A stretch of 64,000 nt of DNA from Nymphaea colorata (taxonomy: Eukaryota > Streptophyta > Magnoliopsida > Nymphaeales > Nymphaeaceae): assembly GCF_008831285.2 (NCBI RefSeq), contig NC_045144.1, positions 10,701,672-10,765,671 of the forward strand, written 5' to 3'. A program made the position numbers and the translations under genes. Shown piece by piece: positions 35,101-46,018 of this stretch. The notes under the pieces were generated by a model, which was not told where the DNA came from, did no database searches, and was given only the letters and a program-made list of their open reading frames with translations. How positions within the stretch are numbered: position 1 is the stretch's first letter; each line of letters opens with the position of its first letter.

Positions 35101-35935
35101 TATGGTAGACCATTCATATCTTCCCTTCAAAACCTCTAACTCAGTTCAACAACCAAGCTTCTCTCCAACTGGCTGCCCTTACACATGGTTGAGGTATCCG
35201 TATAGCCTATGTGATTTCTTTCAGAAGTTTCATAAATGGAAAGATCGATGGATGTTCAATCTTCAAACAAAAACATCTCCAAATCCAAAAAAAGAAACCC
35301 AAATCAAGAAAATGAAACCTTAAGTTGTAATATCGAAAAGAAAAAAAAAACACTTACCTAGCTGTCGGCAGCTACTGCCAGACTCCACTGGACGTCGCCA
35401 TGGGTCACCAGATGTTGTCGTTGCCGCTGGTCATAGTTGTGGTAAAGCTCTGCTGCAAAAAATGCCGGTGAGGCTGCAGAGCTCGACTTCAGTTCGGTAA
35501 AAATTGAATCATTTTTTGGTTCGGATCGGGTCTGACCCAGACCCGCTCCAACCCATACCTGATGCTCTGCCGCACCCGCTTCCACTTACTGGCATACCGG
35601 AGTGGGTACGTGGGATAAATGCACATACCCATGTCACATAGGTTACACTATGATGATTATGGTGCTATCATGAATTGGAGGTGAAATTATCCCATGTCCC
35701 ACCTTAATGCTTTATTGTGGTTGCCACATTATCTTCAAGCTTCCTTGTGGTTGGCATGTTTAGGCGCTCCATCGTAGTGCGTGGATTGATTTCTATCTTG
35801 GAAATGTGAGTAGAATAGGCAGCCACTCCTTGAATGGTTACATGTCCTTATCGCTTTTTCAAATAATGGACAGTAGCAATTTTGCCGCCACCCTCTTGTT
35901 GTACCTCTTTGTATCATCGGCCTCCTGAAATAATA

Positions 35936-37460
35936 TTTATAAAATTTCTATGATGTTCAGATTCTACCAAAGCAAGAGCACTTTTTATGTCTTCAACAGC
36001 GGTCAAAGTTGATGGTGGTTAAAATTGGAAATTTTTTATAGCCCAGGCTGAAACAAACACCAAGCAAGGTTGGTATGCTTTTTTTACTTACACAATCCTG
36101 AACAGGGCAGCCAAAAAGATGCTGGTATTCAGCCTGTATGAGGCCTGCAATCTAGTGATGAAGCCCTCCAAGTCTAAGTCCGAAGAAGCATAGAAGAAAA
36201 ACATAGTGTGTAGAGATCAATTTTATTTTTCGTATGCTTAATTTTTTGATTTACAGAAGCATGTAGTGAGATAAAAATATATACATGAGATTTACAAAAA
36301 GAATAATAACATTTGAAAACATACAAAAATATATTTGGAATCCACTGACTGGCCATTCCCTTTGCATCAACATAGTTCATCTTTCCTTCTACAAGATATA
36401 TAATACAAGAAATACAATGGCAGATGGCATATTGTTACGATAGATGCACCAACTTGTAAATTTCATTGTGATACTGAGGCAACACCATTCACACATCATA
36501 GACACATTCCAACAATCGTGTATAACAGAAATCTATTTACATAGTCATCGACTTTGTGCTTGCATAATTGGTGGATGTCTCAACTTATCATATTGTGCAA
36601 TAATACGCTGCCTGCATAGTTGGCACATATCATGATCTATAATAAGCAGATAAAATGTTCTAATGAGGTGCTAATGTAGGTGCATAATTAAATAGGAATA
36701 TAGATTTGATATCAAATACATCATCACACTTAACATTTAATTATCTAAGGTAGATGACACTTTATATGTTTCGTACACACCCCCAGGCAAAAATATGGGG
36801 CGTACATATGGTAAACACACCCCAGCCCAAAAATGGGCCCAAACAATGGCATCAACCTTTCACTGCTCTTGGATCAGCTCTAGAGATTTATATGTACGGT
36901 CATCTGCCTAATGAGGACTTGAAACCATTAAAGACAAATAAGGTCAGATTAATTCAAGTATGATCTTCATCCTAGTTTAAAACAAATGAAAGTGAACAAG
37001 ATGTATAAAGCTTAGCAAACGAACAAATATTTCAAATTTTACATAGAAAATGAATAGTACAAAATAAAATATGATTCCAGAAGGCACAAATTGAAAGGAG
37101 TATACAGCAGGAATAAGGTGCATGATAATAATCACATCCATGCCACTAACCTAATTGCACAAAGAGCAACATACAGGCCAGTTCTACGTGCACTCTAAAG
37201 GAGTATGGTGGCCTCCAACCCATTATGTAGCTTATGATTGGCGGAATAATCATCAGGGAGCAACATAACGTAATCTCATGAGTTAGTGAGGTGACCATGC
37301 CATAACTCCACACGAAAGTGTTGAGCTCAATGCAGCTATTGCTGGAGCAGGGTTCACTCTCTAATTACCACCAGGAGAAACTAGCTCCTTTGGTAGCCAA
37401 GGGGCAGCAAGGAAACCTTTTCCGCACAATTGTATCATTGCAACATATTTGTCATGCCGG
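35936..37460. other. Unassigned sequence
   Basis: No gene is supported. A stretch of about 41 open codons on the plus strand ending at the TAG 36190-36192 and scattered minus-strand open runs between 36400 and 36850 look faintly protein-like but match nothing I recognise. Confidence 0.35.
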
Positions 37461-39230
37461 ACGAGGGCTGGGCATCAAGCAAGGCTGAGCTTGGCCGAGC
37501 AGGTCTGATACCCATGACAGCCCACTGGCCCCGTTTGTTAAATTGTTGGGCCCGATATTCGGCCAAACAATCCCCAGGTTGGACCGGGTCGGGCTTGATG
37601 CTTATCGGTTACCATGCTGTAATAATATCCAGTCTGCCTGGCCCGACACACCTGGCCTCTCAGCCCGATGCACGGCCTATTAATAAATATGACATTTTTA
37701 TTCAATTGCTGATGTAAAATTTTCAAAATTTCTAATCTATAAAATCTAATTCACATATCTAAAGGAACACATGCACTTACCAGCCAACAATTTAACCTTT
37801 TTTTTAGTTTTTCTCATTCAAACTAACAAAACAAAGATATTGGCAAATGATACTATCGATATAAAAAAATGCTATTGCAAAGAAAAAAAACCATAATATT
37901 AATCGTGTCAAAATTGTCTTTAAACTCAATCACTCTCAAAGTACAAATAAAAACATTAGTAAGAATACAAAACAAGCCACTAGCATCAACAACATCAATA
38001 AATATCAAATGCATAATAGAATGTCTAAAAAATCTTTATTGTTATAAGCATTTCTTACATCAATAAACTAATACAGTTTCCTTCAATATTTAATAAACGT
38101 GAACAATATTGATTTGTGAACTCTAGCAAAAATATGACTAAGGATCACGTTCCAATTAATTAGTTTACATCAATAAGTAAGGCCACTATTCATTAGAAAT
38201 CATCAAAGGACCTACAAAGCATTGTCAATAGTTAGTCTATGTTATGAAAAATAATAAAAAAAACCAACATAACGTTGAACAACTTACCTTTCACATACAT
38301 TATCGTCTTCATCACAAATCCAGTTTTATGTGCACATTAATGTTTTAATAATTTGAAAAGTGTTTGAACATCGATAATCACTAAAAACACTTCCCACTAT
38401 ACTAAATGAAGACTCTGAAGCAACTGTGGGTACAGTACTAATATATCTCGAGCTATCTTGGCTAAAATTTTATATATTCTTCATTTGCCTTACACAAACA
38501 TAGCATGTTGAAGTCTTCATTAGATGAGACTTCGTATAGCTTTTCATTCAAATATATATCCATATATGTGTGAGCTGCTTGAGTAGAATAAGAACTCACA
38601 TAATATGACTTGAAGGCATTAGTTGTGGTTGAATGACTTGAACCATCAGTTACTGTGCTGATGCTGCTGCTGCTACTAAATACAGTTGCATTATCGTTTA
38701 TAGGATACATACTTTTGTACTCGATATACAATTCATAAAGGGTGATATCAATTTTTCCATATTGCATCAACTTCATCCACACTTCTAAGCAAAAAAGTCA
38801 CATGCACCAACTTGTATCTTAGATCCAAACAATTGCAAGCATGGCATTATACTCTTTCTAATATTTATCAAACTTTTCATTTATAGGCCAATGCCCTCAT
38901 TTTCATTTGCAACCACACTATGTTTATGTAAATGTTTATTCATTGCACACACTTCAAAGAAAACCAAAATGGTTGTTCCTTGCTTAGTGGTAAAAATGAT
39001 ATCAGTCGCTTCATAAAATATCTACAAAAATGCACAAAGAGAATATGCATAATTACATTTTTTTTAGATGGCAAACTTGTATAACGAACAACTACATAAT
39101 TTCTCAAAGGCATCTTTGTAGAATAATGCATTTTGCAACATAAAAAAGTAGAACTCCATCGAATCAGAACTTCATATGATAATTTTATACCACATTCAAA
39201 CCCACTATTTTTGCATAATCTACAAAACAA
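37461..39230 (-). mobile_element. hAT remnant (hAT-3), one end and C-terminal transposase
   Basis: The left edge, gagggctgggcatcaagcaa, followed by alternating ggccg/cccga motifs to about 37690, resembles the GC-rich end of a group of plant hAT elements. On the minus strand, 39230-38290 encodes the C-terminal half of a hAT transposase. The other terminus is not visible, so the element is truncated on its 5' side near 39230. Confidence 0.55.
38290..39230 (-). pseudogene. hAT-3 transposase, C-terminal half
   Basis: In order on the minus strand: a V-L-I-R-W-S-S-T-F block (about 39165, equal to the conserved T-R-W-N-S-T), an N-E-K-F-D-K-Y block with L-R-Y-K-L (about 38880-38810, the K-F-D-x-Y-W...D-P-R-Y-K block), a serine-rich linker (38782-38600), and K-I-A-R-D-I followed after a frameshift by T-V-A-S-E-S-S-F-S-I-V-G-S-V (about 38450-38400). 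The last is the signature of the hAT dimerisation domain. Several stops and at least one frameshift are present. Confidence 0.8.
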
Positions 39231-41702
39231 TACAAATATATTAGTGATTCTTTCATATACCTAACACTTTGATAGACTTTTGATATAGCCACTCATGATG
39301 GAGGAATTGAGTATGGGCATTGTTTTTAATTAGGCAGTAATAGATTTGATGTTCTTTATTCTATTATCATCCTGCTTTCTGGTATTTGAATGAGGGCAAA
39401 TAAACTATTACTCTTTTGAAAATATTTATGCATTTTTTAACGTGAAGTTGTCAAGGACGAAGTTATCTGCACTTTTAAGATGTGAACATGATTTCCTGAT
39501 TTTAGGGTGAATACATAGAGTGTTATTTCTCTTAAACGGGGGCATGAGGAAATGTTTGTGGACCAGTACAACACCCACTCTGGCATCATTTGTCTACTGT
39601 GCTTGTGCACTTCAATGTTTTATACTTGTTTTTTTTGCACGGACATCATCGACCTAACTTCATGGGTGATCCTTGCTCTTGGACTTGTAGAGCATTAGTT
39701 GCATGTTGCACCTCTGGATCTACAAGTCTCTACTATCACTTGAGTAATATGCTTTTCTTTGTATTAGACCTTGGTGAAACCTATATGCATCTAGGGTTGT
39801 TGGGATCACATAATTGGTGGTATCAAAAGTGTTCCCCACAAAGAGTGAGATGCTGCAAAGGTTAGGGTCAGGTTGGTGATGAAGGAGGGACATTTGTTAA
39901 AGAGGTCAAGCTTTTCATGAAACTGAAATTTGCTGTCAGTCATAAGTTGTTCTATGAAAAGGAAAAGTGAAATCCTTTACTATTTTGACAAAAAAATTAT
40001 TTATAAGAGAGTGCATAGGTATAAGACGCAGACTTTCAATGAAACAGAGATCTGGCTACAATTTTGTTGACTCCTCGGCAGTGAGGGCCAAGTTCCTTGT
40101 ATGTTATTTAAGAGGCCAAAGTTCCTCCCTCTTTCTTCTATCCCTGGGGTTTAGAGCTGCTTTAGAACCTAGGTGGGAAAAAAATGTAACTGGGATTGAA
40201 ATTTCATTATAAAGAGAAATTTCTGTTTAGGGAATCCCACGTACAGGATTCATACCTTTTTCTTTTCTCATCCTTATGTATTTTGTACCACTGTTCTGGT
40301 TTTTGGTTCCTCTATGTACCATATTTTGGAGAACTCCTTTCTAATTTTCAAAATATCCATTGCAGAGATCAACTTTTATCAAGCCAGAGAGCATCATAGT
40401 TGACGCCACTATTTTTGTTGCCTTCTTATGCCAAGCTAAGAAGCCTCTTCTGAACTAACCATTACTGCTAGACAGTTGGTGCTTAAATTCATGTATAGTC
40501 TCCTTGTGATTTTAGTAACATATAGAAATCAAACTTTCCTCAAGTACATATTTCATGTTCTGAAGCTTTCATAGCATGTCAGGTGAACTTAGCAAAATCG
40601 TCGCTTAGATATTTCCTATAAACAAGTCAAACGAAAGGATACTTTTGAGTTAAGAATCCATGATCCTGTTGGACGGTTGATACTCAAGAGGAAAACATCT
40701 TGAACTTCTGTAGTTGAATGCTCTATGATTATTCTTCTTTTTCAACATTATGCACGACTGTATAGTTTCTCCAGATGTGATTTTCTCCATTAAATAGCTC
40801 TAGTTATTTCAGTTGGGTTAAATTCTATAACAGAACAAAAATGATTTTCCAAAGTCCAAACTCTTACCTTGAAGTCCATAGTGAAAATCAAGTCCCTGAT
40901 GTTTAGCATGTTTGTCATAATTCCAATTGCATCTCAAATCTTTGACGGTGAAAAGTTAAAGCTTGAACTTCATACATGGATCCAAGCCTATTTAATGATT
41001 AGACACATAGTCAAAATTTGATAAAAATTTAAAGATAGATTTAGAATTACAAAAGTGTGCTTGGCGGTCTCAAAACCTTTTGATAGAACACCAAAGATAG
41101 ATTTTGGCAAGAGCATCAAATACGGAGGGAAGGACATGTAACATAGCTCTTAAGCTACAAAGGCGTTTTGAATACATGAACATGGCTACAAGTATATCCT
41201 ACATTTGCAAAGCCTATGTGTTTAGATAATAATGTGGTGTAGACTAATTGGAGATATGATCCAGCGTAATATTAGCACGACTTTTCACCCTTTCTCAACT
41301 TGTATACAGTTTTGAACTATGCAGAACCTGTTCTTTGAAAACCAATAATAATGTTAAAACAGCTGCTTGCAACAGTTTAGCTGCTTGATTTTTAGGTTTG
41401 AATATGCGTATACTGGTATCATTGTTTTCCACCTTTGATTGAATGAAATATTGATAAATTTCAATACCCTTCACCTTCCCTCCTTTTATAACATATTGGC
41501 ATTTCCCAACATGGGTTCATTAATCCCTTTGGACACTCACCACTTGAACATCATGATGAGCTTGGGTTTTCATTTGCTAGGTTTTCCCACGTTGCAAGAG
41601 GAAATTAATACCCTGGCCCCTATTAGCCATCCCACATTAAAAGAGATGATTGTCCACAAGCATTTTTTTGTATTAAAAATGAAGTAGATACGAACCTCCA
41701 GA
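39231..41702. other. Unassigned sequence, one possible LTR edge
   Basis: No gene. Near 39800-39830 the phrase tgttgggatcac is followed by tggtggtatcaaaagtg, similar to an LTR end plus primer-binding site of a copia element, but the rest of an LTR could not be outlined. Other open frames have no recognisable domain. Confidence 0.35.
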
Positions 41703-41895
41703 TAGGGATGTCAACAGATCGGATTCGAATCAGATATACCATTAATCATATCCAAAACCAAATCTGATTAGATGTCATTTCTTAAATCCAAAACGAATCT
41801 GATTTCTTAATCAGATATTAAATTTTTTTTTCATATCCGACTTTTATGGACTAGTTCTGGATATCCAATTCAAACCGAATATATTGACATCCCTA
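41703..41895. mobile_element. MITE, 193 bp, TIR tagggatgtcaa
   Basis: The ends are exact inverted repeats of tagggatgtcaa (12 bp). Flanks are cctccaga at the left and cctccgag at the right, consistent with a mutated 8-bp target duplication of hAT type. The interior is made of tcggattcgaat / aatcagatat motifs. It has no coding capacity. A degenerate relative lies at 15150-15395. Confidence 0.85.
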
Positions 41896-42369
41896 CCTCC
41901 GAGTGCCAGATATCAACTTAAAGCAAATGAACAAATGATTAATAGGCTTCTTTTCCTTACAAAGGCAGCACTGATTGGTCAGCTAATTCCCATCATCTGT
42001 AGTCTATCCAAGGTGGGCAAACACTTGTTAATTTCAAGGTAATCTGTTGGGCTGTAGGGTGAAGTTGTGGCTTCCAGATCCTCCATTGTTGCATAGCTTC
42101 AGTATCATTCCGATGAGATCTGAAGTTGACTTCTTTCCTTTGTCTATAGAGATTCCTTCTGTTTGATCATATTAAACTTGTTAAAAAATAGTATTTTAAG
42201 AACCTCTGCACAAATATTGTGGCTGCACCTAAAATCAGACCTTCATTCCACAACCTAGATTAAGATAAGCACATTAGCAAGAACAAAACTTGTCATAAAC
42301 ATGATCAACTGTATGACCAAGGATGTCTTATTTCATTCCTGATGTAAGTTATTATCACTTCTATGACCA

Positions 42370-44175
42370 CTAAATACTCCAAGAAGCATTGGGTTTTTTT
42401 TTTTTATTTATAGAATGTGTAGCTCATTTGTGAAACACAAAAAAACTTTTTTTTTAGTATGACTGCACAATAACCCTTACTTCTGATGTAAGCTGCAACT
42501 ACTTCTATGATCATCTAGAAGAAGCATTAGATTTTTTTTCTTTTTACAATGTGTTGCTCATTTGTGGAACACAATAGAACTTTATCCTGAGTATGACTGC
42601 ACAAGAACCCTTACTTTTGATGTAAGCAACAACTACATATCTAATCATCTAATACTTTGGAAGGAGCATTGGATTTTTTTTCTTCTTTTACAATGTGTAG
42701 ATCATTTTGTGTAACACAACAAAACTTTTTCACTGAAGAACCCTTACTTCTAATGTTAGTTGCAACTACTTCTGTAATCATCTAATACTCCAGAAGGAGT
42801 ATTGGATTTTTTTTCTTCTTTTACAATGTGTACCTCATTTGTGGAATACAATATAACTTTATCCAAGGTATGACTGCACAAGAACAGTTACTTCAAATGT
42901 AAGCTGAAACTATATTTGTAATCCTCTAATACTCTAGAAGGAGTTGGATTTTTTTTCTTCTTTTACAATGTGTAGCTCATTTTTAGAACACAATAGAACT
43001 TCCTGTGTATGACTGCACAAGAATAGTTACTTTTGATGTAAGCTACAACTACTTCTCTAATTATCTAATACTCTAGAAGAAAAATTGGATTTTTTTTCTT
43101 CTTTTACAATGTGTAGCTCATTTGTGGAATACAATAGAACTTTTTACTTAGTGGCTCATGAACCTTTACTTTTGATCCTGCAACTACTTCTTAATCATCC
43201 AAGACTCCATAAAAAACATTGGATTTTTTTTTCTTCTTTTACAATGTGTAGCTCATTTGTAGAACACAATAGAACTTTTTCTTGGGTATGACTGCACAAG
43301 AACCCTTACTTCTGACATAAACTGCAATTGCTTTTGTAATCATCTAATACTCCAGAAAGTGCATTGGATTTTTTTTCCTTCTTTTACAATATGTGGCTCA
43401 TTTGTAGAACACAATAGAACTTTTTCTTGAGTATGATTGTAAAAGAACCGTTTCTTCTAATGTAAACTGCAACTACTTCTGTAATCTTTTTATATTCTAG
43501 AAGGAGCTTCGATTTTTTTTTTTTTTACATTGTGGAGCTTATTTGCAAAACACAATAGATCTTTTTTCCTGGGCATGACTACACAAGAACCCTTATTTCT
43601 AATGTAAGTTGCAGCTACTTCTGTAATCATCTAATACTCCAGAAATAGCATTGGATTTTGTCTTCTTTTACAATGTGCAGCTCATTTGTGTGACACTATA
43701 GATCCTTTTTCTGTGTATGACTGCACAAGAACCCTTATTTCTGATGTAAGCTACAACTACTTCTGTAAACATCTAATACTTCAAAAAGAGCATTGGATTT
43801 TTTTTCTTCTTTTACAATGTGTATCTCATTTGTGGAACACATTAGAATTTTTTCTTGTGTATGACTGTAGAAGAACCCTTACTTCTGACATAAGCTGCAA
43901 CTACTTCTGTAATTATCTAATACTCTAGATTGAGCATTGGATTTTTTTTTCTTCTTTTACAATGTGTAACTCATTTGTGGAACACAATAGAACTTTTTCC
44001 TGAGTTTGACTACACAAGAACCCTTATTTCTGATATAAGCTGCAACTACTTCTTTAATCATCAGAGGAAGCATTGGTATTTTTTTTTCTTCTTTGACAAT
44101 GTATAGCTCACTTGTGGAACACAGTAGAACTTTTTCCTCGTTATGACTATACAAGAACCCTTACTTCTGATGTAA
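42370..44175. repeat. Tandem array, about 13 units of ~140 bp
   Basis: Each unit reads ggattttttttcttctttta, acaatgtgtagctcatttgt, ggaacacaatagaacttttt, gagtatgactgcacaagaac, ccttacttctgatgtaagct and gcaactacttctgtaatcat, then ctaatactccagaaggagca. Unit anchors (the tgtgtagctcattt part) occur near 42415, 42550, 42700, 42830, 42970, 43110, 43240, 43390, 43530, 43675, 43820, 43960 and 44100. Copies differ by scattered substitutions and small indels. It lies about 1.8 kb downstream of the MPPB stop codon. Confidence 0.95.
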
Positions 44176-45333
44176 GCTGGTATGATTGCCTAAGAATCCT
44201 TATTTCCAAGCCCTTTTAAAAGAATTATCTGCACACGACCGTAGTCTCTGACTTCCGAATTTTTCTCGGATCATCATATTTCATGATGAACACCTTTTTC
44301 ATCTGACCAACAGTAGCTTGAATTTTCGTAATTATTCGTACTCGTAAGATCATGGTTCATCAGATTGTGGTGGAGCGGTCTCTTCGTATGCTTTAAGACC
44401 ATGTTTAGATACACCTATTCGAATACCACCCTAAAAACGCAAGAGATGGCATTGCTGGAACCATTCCAAACGTTAAATCAATACACTTTCAGGTAAAAAT
44501 TTAAAAACTCAAGTAGAGAATAGAAATCACTAAGAGTACCCAAAAATCTGAAGGAATATCAAAATTGGCATTCAATAGAAGGAAAACTCGACTGAGAACA
44601 TCAAACAGAAGGAGAAATTACCCAACAATTCTCGTGCTTTGTGTCCATTTACTTATCATAGAAACGAACCACGTCAAGGACAGAGCGCACCTCGGTCGAT
44701 GGGCCAGAATTTCCATGTCTAGTACGCTATCCCCGTGGCCTACACATGCTCCGTTCTGTACAAAAAAAAAGGGACACATGGATCTCAAGGCGTGGACGTC
44801 GATCTAGAACGCAAGGGCTATGCAATAACCCCTTACGGTCCCAATGCTGCGTATCCATGTTGCAATCATACCTAAACTTGCCTGATGAACCTGAGAAAAC
44901 TTAAAAAGCTAGCTGCAAGCAGGCCTCCCCAAGTCCCAAACAAACTTAGACTCACTCGGGGATATCAGTTTAGATTAGATATGAGGTTATTAAGCACCAA
45001 CTTATGCTTTCGAATAACTGATCATTACCCTTGTAGAAAAATAAAGTCAAATCAAGCGCGCACAGCAAACAGCTATTACATGCAAGTCATCTCATCTTGC
45101 AGCAATCACCACAACAGAAGACCATAAACAATAAGACAATTTTCTGTTCTTATCAGTTTAATGTCCAAATCTGTCTTAGCATTGAGATAAATGAAATGCT
45201 ATCTTGGAAAGTCTGGTTTGATGACATTTGATAAACCTTTATAGCTATATACTTTCCAAGCTTAAGGTGATCCATCATCCAAATATGTCAGCAGCTGCCT
45301 AATGCAACAAGCCGACAAATAAAGAAAATTTTT
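44176..45333. other. Unassigned intergenic sequence
   Basis: No gene supported. gtttagatac (near 44405) and, inverted, atacctaaac (near 44870) hint at a small inverted-repeat element of about 480 bp, but the match is too short to call. Confidence 0.35.
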
Positions 45334-45747
45334 CTCTCCAACAAACAGTAAAAAAGAAAAGAAGTAAAACGAAAATAGGGATTGCGTGAGCACGAGCACA
45401 ACAAACTCCCGGCTGAGCTTTTGCAAATAAAAGTTAGTTCTACAATGAACAGCCACTCAAAAAATCTTGTTTAGTCGACACCCAATAAGTTGTAAGTAGA
45501 GATAAACTACGATTTGAAAATTATTATTTGAATTTTTTTAATAAAAAATGTCAACCCAGGAACATTTTCTTCAGGTTTTTTTGGCTGCAGGTCCAACTCC
45601 ACTTTGTACAACTCTTTCATATCAAGCAACTCCCAGGTCTCTCCAACAAACAGTCAAAAAACAGAGAAATGAAATGAAAATAGCGATTTGAGCACAACAA
45701 ACTCCGCCGGCTGAGATTTTGCAATCAAGATGCTTGGACAATGAAAT
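45334..45747. repeat. Duplicated segment downstream of MPPB
   Basis: 45334-45450 and 45639-45747 are clearly related: both contain ctctccaacaaacag, then aNNgaaaatagNgatt, gagcacaacaaactcc and ggctgagNtttttgcaa-type sequence, offset by about 305 bp. Differences are frequent. The second copy lies just beyond the MPPB poly-A signal. Confidence 0.8.
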
Positions 45748-45808
45748 CTTGCCAGACACAAATCCACATTGGGAGGTTTGGCAACAGAGCACTAATAAAT
45801 AGATGCCG

Positions 45809-45814
45809 TTTATT
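45809..45814 (-). terminator. Probable poly-A signal (AATAAA) of MPPB
   Basis: AATAAA on the minus strand, about 120 bp after the MPPB stop codon, followed by a T/G-rich stretch. It is the first canonical signal in the 3' region and a reasonable end for the transcript. Confidence 0.55.
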
Positions 45815-45931
45815 TGACTGAAACGAATGTTACAATTCCAATGGGAAGGGGAAAAATCCAACCATGGAACCACGGTTAATGTGTATAAGCCACTGAATGC
45901 CCCTTTTATACCAGCAAAATTTGTCAGCAAC

Positions 45932-46018
45932 CTAGTATCTGTTCCAGTAAGTTCGGCGCCTGAACCAGTTGTAGTCAGGAAGGCCCTGTATTGGCCCCAT
46001 GGCAGCAATGGCAACATC
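45932..46018 (-). CDS. MPPB: MPPB last coding exon
   Basis: 29 codons including the stop TAG. The acceptor is ttcttggttcgcag before GATGTTGCC. It encodes the [11 protein letters not shown] start and the [10 protein letters not shown] end typical of plant MPP-beta. It is separated from the preceding exon by 16 kb of transposon-filled intron. Confidence 0.95.
   Translation of the reverse strand, partial: DVAIAAMGPIQGLPDYNWFRRRTYWNRY

Larger units (their letters stand above)
33108..35641 (-). mobile_element. hAT transposon (hAT-1), 2534 bp, internally rearranged
   Basis: Ends are ttatgtcacatggg at the left and, on the opposite strand, ctatgtgacatggg at the right. They are flanked by an 8-bp target duplication, gttacacc (33100-33107) and gttacact (35642-35649). 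The uninterrupted LTR copy at 8655-9092 has a single gttacacc at this place, which confirms the empty site. It carries a decayed hAT transposase on the minus strand and an embedded LINE fragment on the plus strand. Subterminal gggta/gggtacgg motifs lie at both ends. Confidence 0.88.
32923..35935 (-). mobile_element. Copia-A 5' LTR, interrupted by hAT-1
   Basis: Bases 32923-33107 and 35642-35935 together align with the LTR copy at 8655-9092, where the two halves are contiguous. It includes a (CT)10 run at 33007-33025. The intervening 2.5 kb is the hAT-1 element. The outer boundary near 35935 is approximate. Confidence 0.7.

Noticed and set aside
36060-36192. About 41 open codons ending in TAG on the plus strand, somewhat protein-like
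   Set aside because: No family recognised, no splice partner seen; kept only as an unassigned stretch.
39800-39830. LTR-end plus primer-site-like phrase (tgttgggatcac ... tggtggtatcaaaag)
   Set aside because: No start of an LTR or second copy could be identified.
44405-44885. Possible MITE with gtttagatac-like ends
   Set aside because: Inverted match is too short and imperfect, and no target duplication was found.
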